Below, piece after piece: positions 24,453 through 32,597 of a stretch of DNA of 64,000 bases. This stretch comes from Leifsonia sp040686855 (GTDB lineage Bacteria > Actinomycetota > Actinomycetes > Actinomycetales > Microbacteriaceae). The notes under the pieces are model-generated. The model made no database searches, was not told where the DNA came from, and worked only from the letters and a program-made list of their open reading frames with translations. The position numbers and the translations under genes are program-made. How positions within the stretch are numbered: position 1 is the first letter of the stretch; the number at the start of each line of letters is the position of its first letter. The stretch covers positions 992,001 through 1,056,000 of the forward strand of contig NZ_JBFBOG010000002.1 of NCBI RefSeq assembly GCF_040686855.1, given 5' to 3'.

Positions 24453-25750
24453 CGTGTGGTCCTCTCCGCCGCGATGCCCGCGGCCGTCTCGTCGAGCCCG
24501 GCGACCGGGTCGATGTCTCCGATCGCGTGACCCATCCGGTCGCGCTTGGTCTCCAGGTAGCCCTCGTTGAAAGCGCCGACACCGACGACGAGCGGCACGC
24601 GCTCCTCGACCTCGATGCCGTGCTCCTCGAGCTGGCGCACCTTCTCGGGGTTGTTCGTCAGCAGACGCACCGACTCGATGCCCAGGTCCTGCAGGATGGC
24701 CGTGGCCGCCCCGTAGTCGCGGGCGTCGATCGGCAGGCCGAGAGCGAGGTTCGCGTCCAGCGTGTCCAGGCCCTCCTCCTGCAGCTTGTAGGCGCGCAGC
24801 TTGTTGATCAGGCCGATGCCGCGCCCCTCGTGGCCGCGCAGGTAGACGACGACGCCGCCCTCGCGCTGGATGGTGTCCATCGCGGCGTCGAGCTGCGGGC
24901 CGCACTCGCACTTCAGCGAGCCGAACGCCTCACCGGTCAGGCACTCCGAATGGACGCGGACCAGCGTGCCGTCGCGGCGCGGGGTGCCGGCGACGATGGC
25001 GACGTGGTCGGCGCCGGTCATCCGGTCGCGGTAGGCGCGCATCTTGAACGGGCCGTGCGTGGTCGGGACGGTGGTCTCGACCTCGAAGATCACCCGCGAG
25101 GTCTCCGGGATGGGCGTCACCGTCTCCAGTGGCTGGTCGCAGTGGAACTCCTGCAGGTAGTCGATCAGCGACTCGATGGTGACGACGAGGATGCCCTCGC
25201 GCTTGCCCAGCTCGATCAGCCCGGGCAGGCGCATCATCTCGCCGTCGTCCGCCACGATCTCGGCGATGGCGCCGACCGGGGTCATCCCGGCGAGCTTCAG
25301 CAGGTCGACCGCGGCCTCGGTGTGACCGTCGCGCTCCCGCACGCCGCCCTCCACTGCGCGCAGCGGCAGGATGTGGCCCGGCCGGTGCAGGCTCGACGGG
25401 GTGGAGTCGAGATCGGCGAGCACCCGCAGGGTGTGCGCGCGGTCGGCGGCGCTGATGCCGGTCGAGAGCCGGTCGGCCGCGTCCACGCTCACGGTGTAGT
25501 TGGTGCCGCGGGCGTCCTCGTTGTGGGCGACCATGACCGGCAGCTCCAGGCGGTCGGCGATCTCGTCGGTCATCGGCGCGCAGATGAAGCCGGAGGAGTT
25601 CTTCACCGTCCAGGCGATCCACTCCTGGCTGGCGAGCTCGGCGGCGAGGACGACATCGCCCTCGTTCTCGCGGCTCTCGTTGTCGACCACGATGATCGGG
25701 CGGCCGGCGCGCAGCTCGGCGAGGGCTTCCGGGATGGTGGCGAGACTCAT
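24449..25750 (-). CDS. ribBA: Bifunctional 3,4-dihydroxy-2-butanone-4-phosphate synthase / GTP cyclohydrolase II
   Basis: This 433-residue fusion supplies both precursors of riboflavin. Residues 1-205 are the DHBP synthase: DNESRENEGDVVLAAE (23-38) holds the metal and substrate acids, and RPGHILPLRA lies near the end. Residues about 210-410 are GTP cyclohydrolase II, with zinc cysteines in SECLTGEAFGSLKCECGPQ and the RGHEGRGIGL loop. The start is ATG 25750, which overlaps the ribE stop by 4 bases; the frame is open further upstream but inside ribE. All key residues of both halves are present. Confidence 0.96.
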   Translation of the reverse strand: MSLATIPEALAELRAGRPIIVVDNESRENEGDVVLAAELASQEWIAWTVKNSSGFICAPMTDEIADRLELPVMVAHNEDARGTNYTVSVDAADRLSTGISAADRAHTLRVLADLDSTPSSLHRPGHILPLRAVEGGVRERDGHTEAAVDLLKLAGMTPVGAIAEIVADDGEMMRLPGLIELGKREGILVVTIESLIDYLQEFHCDQPLETVTPIPETSRVIFEVETTVPTTHGPFKMRAYRDRMTGADHVAIVAGTPRRDGTLVRVHSECLTGEAFGSLKCECGPQLDAAMDTIQREGGVVVYLRGHEGRGIGLINKLRAYKLQEEGLDTLDANLALGLPIDARDYGAATAILQDLGIESVRLLTNNPEKVRQLEEHGIEVEERVPLVVGVGAFNEGYLETKRDRMGHAIGDIDPVAGLDETAAGIAAERTTR

Positions 25751-26376
25751 GACGCACTCCGTTCGGTCAGTGCCGGTTCGAGCGCGAGCATGCGCTCCAC
25801 GTGACGGGCGAGGATGTCCGTCTCGATGTTGACGCGGTCGCCGGGGACGCGGTCCCCGAGCGTGGTGGCGGCCAGGGTCTCGGGGATGAGCGAGACCTCG
25901 AACCAGCCGTCCTCGCGTCCGCCGCCGACCGCGCTCACCGTGAGCGAGACGCCGTCGATGGCGATGGAGCCCTTGCGCGCGACCAGCGGCGCGTGCTCGG
26001 GGTCGAGGCTGAGGCGCACGACGCGCCACGCGCTCCCGTCGGTGACGGAGAGCACGGTCGCGGTGCCGTCGATGTGGCCCTGGACGATGTGGCCGCCGAG
26101 GCGGTCGCCCACCTGGGCGGCGCGCTCGAGGTTGACCCGGCGGCCGGGCTGGACGTCGTCGAGGGTGCTCATCGCGAGGGTTTCGGCCATCACATCCGCG
26201 GTGAAGCCCTCGGCGTCCTTGTCGATGACGGTCAGGCAGACGCCGCTGACCGAGATGGAGTCGCCGTGCCGGGCGTCGCTGACCGCGAGCGGACCGCGGA
26301 CGGTGAGGCGTGCGGCGTCGGCGGTGCGCTCGACGGCGGTGACCTCGCCCAGCTCTTCGATGATTCCGGTGAACAT
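25747..26376 (-). CDS. ribE: Riboflavin synthase, alpha chain
   Basis: This 209-residue enzyme dismutates two lumazines to riboflavin. It starts with the invariant MFTGIIEELG. It contains two lumazine-binding repeats: residues 1-97 (GDSISVSGVCLTVID, FTADVMAETL) and about 98-195 (GSIAIDGVSLTVSAV, FEVSLIPETL). It lies 4 bp after ribD and overlaps ribBA. The last ten residues are variable in the family. Confidence 0.96.
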   Translation of the reverse strand: MFTGIIEELGEVTAVERTADAARLTVRGPLAVSDARHGDSISVSGVCLTVIDKDAEGFTADVMAETLAMSTLDDVQPGRRVNLERAAQVGDRLGGHIVQGHIDGTATVLSVTDGSAWRVVRLSLDPEHAPLVARKGSIAIDGVSLTVSAVGGGREDGWFEVSLIPETLAATTLGDRVPGDRVNIETDILARHVERMLALEPALTERSAS

Positions 26377-26380
26377 GCGT

Positions 26381-27466
26381 TCAGACCTCCTGGGTCGTGG
26401 GGAAGATGTCGGCGCCGGCGACGTCCACGGGGTCGCGCTCGGCGGAACGGGGTGCGCCGGGCACGACCGGCACGGCGCGGATCAGCAGGTCGCCGCCGAG
26501 ACGTTCGACGTCGAGGATGCGCAGCCTGCGCTGCTCGCCGATGGTCTCGACGCCGATGTCGCCGAGGGCGAGGCGCGGCCCGCCGAGCAGGGTGGGCGCC
26601 AGATAGATCGCGTACTCGTCGACCAGCCCGGCCGCGACGAACGCGCTGGCGAGCGTCGGGCCCCCCTCCACGTAGATGCGGCGGAAGCCGCGCTGATGCA
26701 GGTCGGCGACGACCTCGTGCAGGTCGTGGGTGCCCTCGAAGATCACCGGGTTGGGGTGCTGGAACACCGCGGCGTCGTTCGGGACCGCGCGCGTGCCGAT
26801 CACGACGGGCGTCGGCTGCGTGCCCATCAGCTCGCCGGCGTCGCCGCGGGCGGTGAGGCTCGGGTCGTCGGCGAGCACGGTGCCGGTGCCGACGACGATC
26901 GCGTCGGACGCCTCGCGCTGCTCGTGCACGCGCTGGCGCGCGGCGGCTCCGGTGATCCACTTGCTCGTGCCGTCGGCGGCGGCGGCGCGGCCGTCGAGGC
27001 TGCTCGCCCACTTCACGACGATGTACGGGCGCCCGAGGCGCGCGGCGGTCAGCCAGTCCCCGAGGAAGTCCTCGATCTCGTTCCGGAGGACACCGCCGGT
27101 GACCTCGACACCCGCCTCACGCAGGCGCTCCGCGCCGCCGCCGGAGTGGTGGCCCGGGTCGTCCGTTCCATAGACCACGCGCTCGACGCCGGCCTCGATG
27201 AGCGCCACCGAGCACGGGCCGGTGTGGCCCCAGTGGTTGCACGGCTCGAGCGTGACGACGGCGGTCGCACCGCGGGCGCCGCCCTCCGGCAGCTTGCTGA
27301 GCGCATCCACCTCGGCGTGCGGAGTGCCGACGCCGCGGTGCCAGCCCTCGGCCAGGATGTTCCCCTCCGCATCGAGGAGTACGCACCCGACCCGCGGGTT
27401 CACGCCGGTCGCGGGACCGTTGGCGGCGAGCTCGAGCGCCGTGCGCATGGGGGCTTCCCACGTCAT
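26381..27466 (-). CDS. ribD: Bifunctional riboflavin deaminase/reductase
   Basis: This 361-residue protein carries out the second and third steps from GTP. The deaminase zinc site is H50-A-E52 with P75-C76 and C85 (TLEPCNHWGHTGPCSVAL), and NPRVGCVL precedes it. The reductase half spans about 145-345, with VKWASSLDGRAA, WITGAAARQRVH, and VEGGPTLASAFVAAGLVDE (core EGGPTLASAF). ATG 27466 is chosen because the riboswitch ends at about 27540 and the product then begins at the usual place; upstream in-frame codons read through the riboswitch. The ribosome site is weak (AGGATGG). Confidence 0.94.
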   Translation of the reverse strand: MTWEAPMRTALELAANGPATGVNPRVGCVLLDAEGNILAEGWHRGVGTPHAEVDALSKLPEGGARGATAVVTLEPCNHWGHTGPCSVALIEAGVERVVYGTDDPGHHSGGGAERLREAGVEVTGGVLRNEIEDFLGDWLTAARLGRPYIVVKWASSLDGRAAAADGTSKWITGAAARQRVHEQREASDAIVVGTGTVLADDPSLTARGDAGELMGTQPTPVVIGTRAVPNDAAVFQHPNPVIFEGTHDLHEVVADLHQRGFRRIYVEGGPTLASAFVAAGLVDEYAIYLAPTLLGGPRLALGDIGVETIGEQRRLRILDVERLGGDLLIRAVPVVPGAPRSAERDPVDVAGADIFPTTQEV

Positions 27467-27539
27467 CCCGTTGCCATCCTGTCTCTCGTCGAGACGTGTC
27501 GCCGGGGTCGCGCGGGCGCCAGCCCATGCGGGCTGCCCA

Positions 27540-27689
27540 CCGTGCTGCCTCCCATCCGGACTGAGCGACAGGCTCTCGCCTGCACGCATTACCGTCGGTG
27601 CCGGAATTCCACCGGCTCAGCAGGGCGCCTGGGCGCACCGCTCGCGGACTGTCACCGCCGGTTCGGACTCTCACCGACCCCGGAGCACG
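27540..27689 (-). ncRNA. FMN riboswitch (RFN element) of the rib operon
   Basis: Read on the minus strand, the element starts GTGCTCCGGGGTCGGTGAGAG and ends GATGGGAGGCAGCACGG, with P1 pairing GTGCT to AGCAC. The conserved RFN blocks are all present: GTCCGAACCGGCGGT, ACAGTCCGCGA, GAGCCGGTGGAATTCCGG, CACCGACGGT and CAGTCCGGATGGGAGG. Seventy-three bases then lead to the ribD start. They can form AGCCC-GCAT-GGGCT and GTCTC-GACGA-GAGAC hairpins, candidates for the expression platform. A TAGACT about 15 nt upstream could be the -10. FMN is expected to shut off ribD-ribE-ribBA-ribH. Confidence 0.95.
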
Positions 27690-27778
27690 TTTATTTCGTT
27701 GTCGAGTCTAGATCAACGCGTTCGTGCGCCGTCTATTCCCGTTGCGGACACTCGTCATCCGGCGACATGGGGGAGCGC

Positions 27779-27784
27779 TATCAT
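27779..27784 (+). promoter_or_regulatory. Leaderless -10 element of the surface protein gene
   Basis: TATCAT is followed by 6 nt (27785-27790) and GTG 27791. This spacing, repeated elsewhere in the window, is the main reason for choosing that start. Confidence 0.5.
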
Positions 27785-27790
27785 TTCTGT

Positions 27791-29575
27791 GTGTTCAATA
27801 CGAAATATATACCTGTATTCCGGGCCACCGGCGTGCTGGCAGGACTGGCGACCGTGGCGAGCGGTGGCCTCACGGCGGCCACCGCTCTGGCGGCGACCGC
27901 CCCGGCTCCGGTCACGCGGCTCGCGCCGACGCCCTACGACGACCTGTCGTCGAGTGTGTGCGATGGAAGCCAGTCGCTGACGGTCGTGAAGATCGCGACC
28001 CCGGACGGCTTCATCAAGGATGTGTACGCGCTCCCCGGCGACACGATCCAGCTCGCCGGCCTCGCGAAGGCGTGCCAGACGCAGTACGCCGCCGGAGACG
28101 CGCTGCAATGGGGATTCGTCGCCTCAGAGGTCGGGTGGACGTTCGCACCGGCGGGTGGGGCGAGGACGGACTTGGGAACGGGGACGATTCTCCAATCGGG
28201 CCGCACCGCGATCCCCACCCAATCCGTGCTCTCCCGCACGCTCACCGCATCCGATCACCTGGGGCGGGTGAACTGGGGGGTGCCCGTTCCCGTCGACGCG
28301 CCGAACGGTCTCGACACGTCCAGTGCCACCACCACGGTCACGCTCCATGTGCTCGATCCCCGGCTCGAGCTTGTCAAGGAGGTCTGCGTCACCGGCACGG
28401 GATGCGACCCGGCGGTCGACACGCAGTGGACATCGGAGACCGCCGTCGTGAGCGGCGCGGCCGTCGACTGGCGGCTGACCGCACGGAACACCGGCAACAT
28501 CGATCTCGACGACGTGACCGTCGCCGACGACGTCCTCGCCGGCCCCGGCGCAGGAGCGACGGACTGCGTCGGGCGGGCGATCGCCTCGCATCTCCCGGCC
28601 GGGGGTTCCGCGGAGCTCGTCTGCTCGACCGCCTCCGTCTCGAGCAGCGAATGGGTGACCAACACGGCGCGACTCGGAAGCGTCTTCGCCGACCCGAGCG
28701 GCGGTGCCCTGCTGGCCCGCTTCGGCGGCTCGGTCGACTCCGCGCCCGCGGAGGCGCGGGTGAAGGCCCTTATCCCGTCGCTGGCGCTGACGAAGGAGGT
28801 CTGCACGACGGGCACCGGATGCGACACCGCCGACGACGCGCAGTGGGTCGAACGCGTCCTCGTCCCGGCGGGCTCCGACGTGGAATGGCGATTGACGGTG
28901 CGCAACACCGGCGCTCTGGCGCTCGTCGGCGTCTCGCCGAGCGTCGAGACGTTGAGCGGAGGGAGGACCGGCCGGAGCGAGGAGTGCGGGGCCCTGGATT
29001 TCGGCGACCTCGCTCCGGGGGAGTCCCGATCGCTCAGCTGCATCACGACCTCGATCTCGGACGCAGCGCAGGACACCGTCAACACCGCCGTCGTGGTGGG
29101 CGCGCCGGTGGGACCGGACGGTGCTTCGCTCGCGGGGCGGTATCCCGACGGCGTCCTGTCGAATCAGGATGACGCTGCGGCGGGGGTCGCGGTGACGGAC
29201 CCGGACGGCACGGGGACGCCACCGGGCGGACCCGGCGCGCCGGGCGACCCTGACGGTTCCGGGGGGCCCGACGGCACGGAGGGGCCGGACGGTCCCGGCG
29301 GACCCGACGGTCCTGGCGGACACGACGGTCCCGGCGGACCTGACGGTCCCAACGGACCTGCCGCCCCGAACGGCCCCGACGGCCACCCGGACCGCCCCGG
29401 GTCAGCCGCCCCTGGCGGCGGTGCCGGTCACGGCGCGTCCCCGGCGGCCTCGCTGGCGAAGACGGGCTCGACCGCCGCATCGGCGGCGTCGGACCTCACC
29501 GGCTGGGCGCTGGTGCTGCTCGTCGCCGGCGCGATGACGGCGGTCGTCGCGCGCCGCCGGGCCCGACGCGCGTAG
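27791..29575 (+). CDS. Sortase-anchored surface protein with two DUF11-like domains and a collagen-like tract
   Basis: This 594-residue secreted protein is attached to the cell wall. Residues 1-34 are a signal peptide (hydrophobic VLAGLATVASGGLTAATALA). Two similar extracellular domains cover about 191-325 and 330-460; each begins LxLxKEVCxTGTGCD, contains WRLTxRNTG, and keeps paired cysteines, as in DUF11/DUF7617 repeats. Residues 489-524 are twelve Gly-X-Y triplets rich in GPD and GPG. The end has LAKTG (555-559), a hydrophobic helix and RRRARRA, a class E-type sorting signal. GTG 27791 is preferred over ATG 27767, which would add nine residues before the signal peptide. Its job is unknown; adhesion or wall structure is plausible. 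Confidence 0.8.
   Translation: MFNTKYIPVFRATGVLAGLATVASGGLTAATALAATAPAPVTRLAPTPYDDLSSSVCDGSQSLTVVKIATPDGFIKDVYALPGDTIQLAGLAKACQTQYAAGDALQWGFVASEVGWTFAPAGGARTDLGTGTILQSGRTAIPTQSVLSRTLTASDHLGRVNWGVPVPVDAPNGLDTSSATTTVTLHVLDPRLELVKEVCVTGTGCDPAVDTQWTSETAVVSGAAVDWRLTARNTGNIDLDDVTVADDVLAGPGAGATDCVGRAIASHLPAGGSAELVCSTASVSSSEWVTNTARLGSVFADPSGGALLARFGGSVDSAPAEARVKALIPSLALTKEVCTTGTGCDTADDAQWVERVLVPAGSDVEWRLTVRNTGALALVGVSPSVETLSGGRTGRSEECGALDFGDLAPGESRSLSCITTSISDAAQDTVNTAVVVGAPVGPDGASLAGRYPDGVLSNQDDAAAGVAVTDPDGTGTPPGGPGAPGDPDGSGGPDGTEGPDGPGGPDGPGGHDGPGGPDGPNGPAAPNGPDGHPDRPGSAAPGGGAGHGASPAASLAKTGSTAASAASDLTGWALVLLVAGAMTAVVARRRARRA
29255..29362 (+). repeat. Gly-X-Y (collagen-like) codon repeat
   Basis: Twelve in-frame 9-bp units encode GSG GPD GTE GPD GPG GPD GPG GHD GPG GPD GPN GPA. 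Codons vary at third positions (ggt, ggc, gga), so this is not a fresh microsatellite expansion. Confidence 0.75.
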
Positions 29576-29578
29576 CCG

Positions 29579-30586
29579 TCACGCCGCGGCGGCCTCGGCC
29601 TGCGCGCTCGTCTGCGTCAGCTGCACGAGCGCGCGGGCCGTGCCCTCGTCGACGATGAGGTCGGTGATCAGCCCCGCCGCAAGGGCCCCGCGCAGGCTGT
29701 GCACCTTGGACGGGCCCGAGACGATGCAGACGCGGCGCGGCACCCGCTTGATGAGGTCGATGTCCGGACCGCTCGCGCGCTCGTTCAGCGGGATGCCGTG
29801 GTGGCTGCCGTCCTCGCGGAAGAACACGGTCGCCACGTCGCCGACCACGCCCGACTCGTCGAGGGAGGCGTAGTCCGCCTGGTCGAGGTACCCGCAGGCG
29901 TAGACGTGCGACCGGACCTCGGAGAAGGGGGAGCCGAGGCCGAAGAGGGCCACATCCATCCGCTCCTGGATGTCGAGGATGCGGCGGGTGCTCCGCTCGC
30001 GCCACATGGCGATCTTGGTCTGCGGGTCGTCGAAGAGCGCGGGCACCGGGAACTCCTGGATCGTGCCCGAGTAGGTGTCGCCGAAGCGGCGCAGGATCTC
30101 CGAGGCGTACAGCACGCCGGTCGTGTAGGTGTTGCCCGCCCCGTTGAGCTGCACGAACTCGACGTTGTGCAGCTCCTTCGGGATGAGATGGCGGCTCAGG
30201 GCACTCATCGTGGAGCCCCACGCGATCCCGACGGTCTGGTTCGAGTCGATGAAGCGGTCGAGGATCCGCGCCGCCGAGATCGCCACGCGCTCGAGCCGGT
30301 CGACGTCGCTGATGGCGCTCGGCATCGGGACGATGTGCGCCGCGACCCCGTAGTGCTCGTGGATCGACTGCTGGATCTGGCTTGCACCTTCGTGCGGCTC
30401 GGCGATCTGGATGGTCACCAGCCCCGACGAGCGCGCATAGCTGAGCAGACGGGAAACGCTCGACCGCGACGTGTGCATCTCGTGCGCGATGGCCTCCATC
30501 GTGAGGTCCTGCATGTAATAGAGGTGGCCCGCCTTGAGGGCGTCGCGGACCTTGTCGGGCAGGTGCTCAGTGTCGGGCTGGGGCAT
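29579..30586 (-). CDS. SorC/DeoR-type sugar-binding regulator of the glycerol genes
   Basis: This 335-residue protein has an N-terminal helix-turn-helix (about 25-60, AIAHEMHTSRSSVSRLLSYAR) and a SorC sugar-phosphate-binding domain (about 70-320; GIAWGSTMSAL, GLGSPFSEVRS, VCIVSGPSKVHSLRGAL). It is divergent from glpD across 138 bp holding a TGCAC palindrome that recurs before glpF. So it probably represses glpD-glpF-glpK and releases DNA on binding glycerol 3-phosphate or a related phosphate; the effector is inferred. GAAGAAGG precedes ATG 30586. It converges with the surface protein gene, 3 bp apart. Confidence 0.87.
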   Translation of the reverse strand: MPQPDTEHLPDKVRDALKAGHLYYMQDLTMEAIAHEMHTSRSSVSRLLSYARSSGLVTIQIAEPHEGASQIQQSIHEHYGVAAHIVPMPSAISDVDRLERVAISAARILDRFIDSNQTVGIAWGSTMSALSRHLIPKELHNVEFVQLNGAGNTYTTGVLYASEILRRFGDTYSGTIQEFPVPALFDDPQTKIAMWRERSTRRILDIQERMDVALFGLGSPFSEVRSHVYACGYLDQADYASLDESGVVGDVATVFFREDGSHHGIPLNERASGPDIDLIKRVPRRVCIVSGPSKVHSLRGALAAGLITDLIVDEGTARALVQLTQTSAQAEAAAA

Positions 30587-30633
30587 TCGGGGCCTTCTTC
30601 GTCGGGTCGGCGTTCCGGGGTCCGATCACGAGG

Positions 30634-30647
30634 TGCACGTATGTGCA
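30634..30647. promoter_or_regulatory. Candidate glycerol-regulon operator 1 (regulator/glpD gap)
   Basis: TGCAC, GTAT, GTGCA is a perfect inverted repeat in the divergent gap. The same arms and spacing occur at 32465-32480. A TATAGC -10-like element for glpD lies at 30682-30687. Confidence 0.65.
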
Positions 30648-30724
30648 TAGCGCTTGATCGAAGTTGTGCCGATGCGAAGACTATAGCTGCACAGCACCTC
30701 ACGAGACAGCACTAGGAGAACATC

Positions 30725-32464
30725 GTGACGACGAAGTCGACCACCCGCACCGAGGTCCAGCGCCTCCGCGAACGCCCCCGAGCACAGGTGCTCGTGGTCG
30801 GCGGCGGCATCAACGGTCTCGGCACCTTCCGCGACCTCGCCCTCCAGGGCGTCGATGTCGTGCTCGTCGAGCGCAACGACTTCGTCTCCGGGGCGTCCGC
30901 CGCATCCAGCCACATGATCCACGGCGGCATCCGCTACCTCGAGAACGGCGAGTTCCGCCTGGTCAAGGAGTCGGTGACGGAGCGCAACGGCCTGCTCAAG
31001 ATCGCGCCGCACTACGTGAAGCCGCTCGAGACGACCATCCCGATCTTCTCGACGTTCTCCGGCATCCTCGCGGCGCCGCTGCGGTTCCTCACCCACAAGC
31101 AGGGCAAGCCGAAGGAGCGCGGGGCGTTCCTCATCAAGACCGGCCTGACCATCTACGACGCCTTCTCGCGCGATGGCGGCTCCGTCCCGCGGCACAGCTT
31201 CCACGGCCGGAAGAAGTCGCTCGAGATCCTGCCGAAGCTCAACCCGGGCCTCAAGTACACCGCGACCTACTTCGACGCCTCGGTGCACGACCCGGAGCGC
31301 CTGGCGCTCGACGTGCTGGCCGACGGACTCGCCGCGGGCCCCCACGCCCGTGCGGTGAACTACGTCGAGGCGATCGGGACGCGCGACGGCGGCGTGCTGG
31401 TCCGCGACCGCGAGACGGGCGAGGAGTTCTCCATCACGACCGACGTCGTGGTCAACGCCTCCGGCCCCTGGACCGACCTCACCAACGAAGCGCTCGGCGG
31501 CGCCACCCGGTACATGGGCGGCACGAAGGGTTCGCACATCGTCCTCGACAACCCGGACCTCCTCGAGGCCTGCCAGGGCCGCGAGATGTTCTTCGAGAAC
31601 AACGACGGCCGGATCGTCCTCATCTACCCGCTCAAGGGCCGTGTCATGGTCGGGACCACCGACATCAACGCCGACATGTCCGAGCGCGCGGTGATCACCG
31701 AGGACGAGATCGACTACTTCATCGAGCTGGTCGCGCACGTTTTCCCAACGATCCCGATCACGCGCGATCAGATCGTCTACACCTTCTCGGGCGTGCGCCC
31801 GCTCCCGCGCCACGACGACACCGCCCCCGGATTCGTCTCCCGCGACTACCGCATCGTGCCCGGCACGATCGCCGGGCTCGGTGACACGACGGTGCTCAGC
31901 CTCGTCGGCGGCAAGTGGACCACCTTCCGAGCGCTCAGCGAGCACCTGACGAACGAGACGCTGGCCGCGCTGAAGGTCGAGCGCACCGTCCAGACCCTGG
32001 GCTTGCCGATCGGCGGCGGCGCGGGCTTCCCGACCACTCCGCAGGCGGAGCGGGACTGGATCGCCCGGTACGGCGCGGACGTCGGCGCCGAGCGCGCGGC
32101 CACGCTGCTGCACCGTTACGGCACCAAGGCGAGCTTCGTGATCGACGCGATCGCCGGCTGGGACGGCGAGGACGCTCCGCTCGCGGCCGCCCCCAGCTAT
32201 TCGCGCGCCGAGATCGATCACCTCGTGCGCAACGAGCACGTCGTGCACCTCGGGGACGTCTTCCTTCGCCGCACCAGCCTCGCCTTCACCGGGGCGATCA
32301 CCCCGGCTCTGGTGCGCGAGATCGGCGAAATCGTCGCAAACGCACTTGCATGGTCGCCAAATCAGCGCACGGAGGAGGAAGATTCGTTCGTAGCGGACCT
32401 CGCCGACGCCCACCGGGTGCAGCTCAAGTCGGGGGACGGGAGCGAAGCCGCGGCTGTTCGATAA
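30725..32464 (+). CDS. glpD: Glycerol-3-phosphate dehydrogenase (FAD, respiratory)
   Basis: This 579-residue flavoprotein oxidises glycerol 3-phosphate to dihydroxyacetone phosphate and feeds electrons to quinone at the membrane. The FAD loop is VLVVGGGINGLGTFRD (22-37). SHMIHGGIRYLENGEFRLVKE is the family signature (core HGGIRYLENG), GRVMVGTTDINAD follows, and the VFSYSGVRPLP-like motif reads TFSGVRPLP. The C-terminal DAO_C domain begins near residue 430 and is complete. GTG 30725 has AGGAGA 5 nt upstream. Its stop abuts the second operator and the glpF promoter. Confidence 0.95.
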   Translation: MTTKSTTRTEVQRLRERPRAQVLVVGGGINGLGTFRDLALQGVDVVLVERNDFVSGASAASSHMIHGGIRYLENGEFRLVKESVTERNGLLKIAPHYVKPLETTIPIFSTFSGILAAPLRFLTHKQGKPKERGAFLIKTGLTIYDAFSRDGGSVPRHSFHGRKKSLEILPKLNPGLKYTATYFDASVHDPERLALDVLADGLAAGPHARAVNYVEAIGTRDGGVLVRDRETGEEFSITTDVVVNASGPWTDLTNEALGGATRYMGGTKGSHIVLDNPDLLEACQGREMFFENNDGRIVLIYPLKGRVMVGTTDINADMSERAVITEDEIDYFIELVAHVFPTIPITRDQIVYTFSGVRPLPRHDDTAPGFVSRDYRIVPGTIAGLGDTTVLSLVGGKWTTFRALSEHLTNETLAALKVERTVQTLGLPIGGGAGFPTTPQAERDWIARYGADVGAERAATLLHRYGTKASFVIDAIAGWDGEDAPLAAAPSYSRAEIDHLVRNEHVVHLGDVFLRRTSLAFTGAITPALVREIGEIVANALAWSPNQRTEEEDSFVADLADAHRVQLKSGDGSEAAAVR

Positions 32465-32480
32465 ATGCACGAACGTGCAT
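32465..32480. promoter_or_regulatory. Candidate glycerol-regulon operator 2 (before glpF)
   Basis: ATGCAC, GAAC, GTGCAT is a perfect 6-bp inverted repeat that starts at the base after the glpD stop. It shares TGCAC-N4-GTGCA with operator 1. Confidence 0.65.
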
Positions 32481-32490
32481 GACACGGTTC

Positions 32491-32520
32491 TTGTCACGGT
32501 GGGCGTGACCGCAATAGCGT
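32491..32520 (+). promoter_or_regulatory. Promoter of glpF-glpK
   Basis: TTGTCA (32491-32496), 18 bp, TAGCGT (32515-32520) lie between operator 2 and glpF. The expected leader is about 70 nt. Confidence 0.5.
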
Positions 32521-32597
32521 TCAAGTGCCCACCCTGACGAGAGCCACACCAGAACGCACAACAGGGTGCGGGTCAACTGAACAACTGGAAGGTCAAC

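Noticed and set aside
27767..27790. ATG 27767 as the start of the surface protein
   Set aside because: It would put nine polar residues before the signal peptide, has no ribosome site, and spans the TATCAT -10 that is perfectly spaced for GTG 27791.
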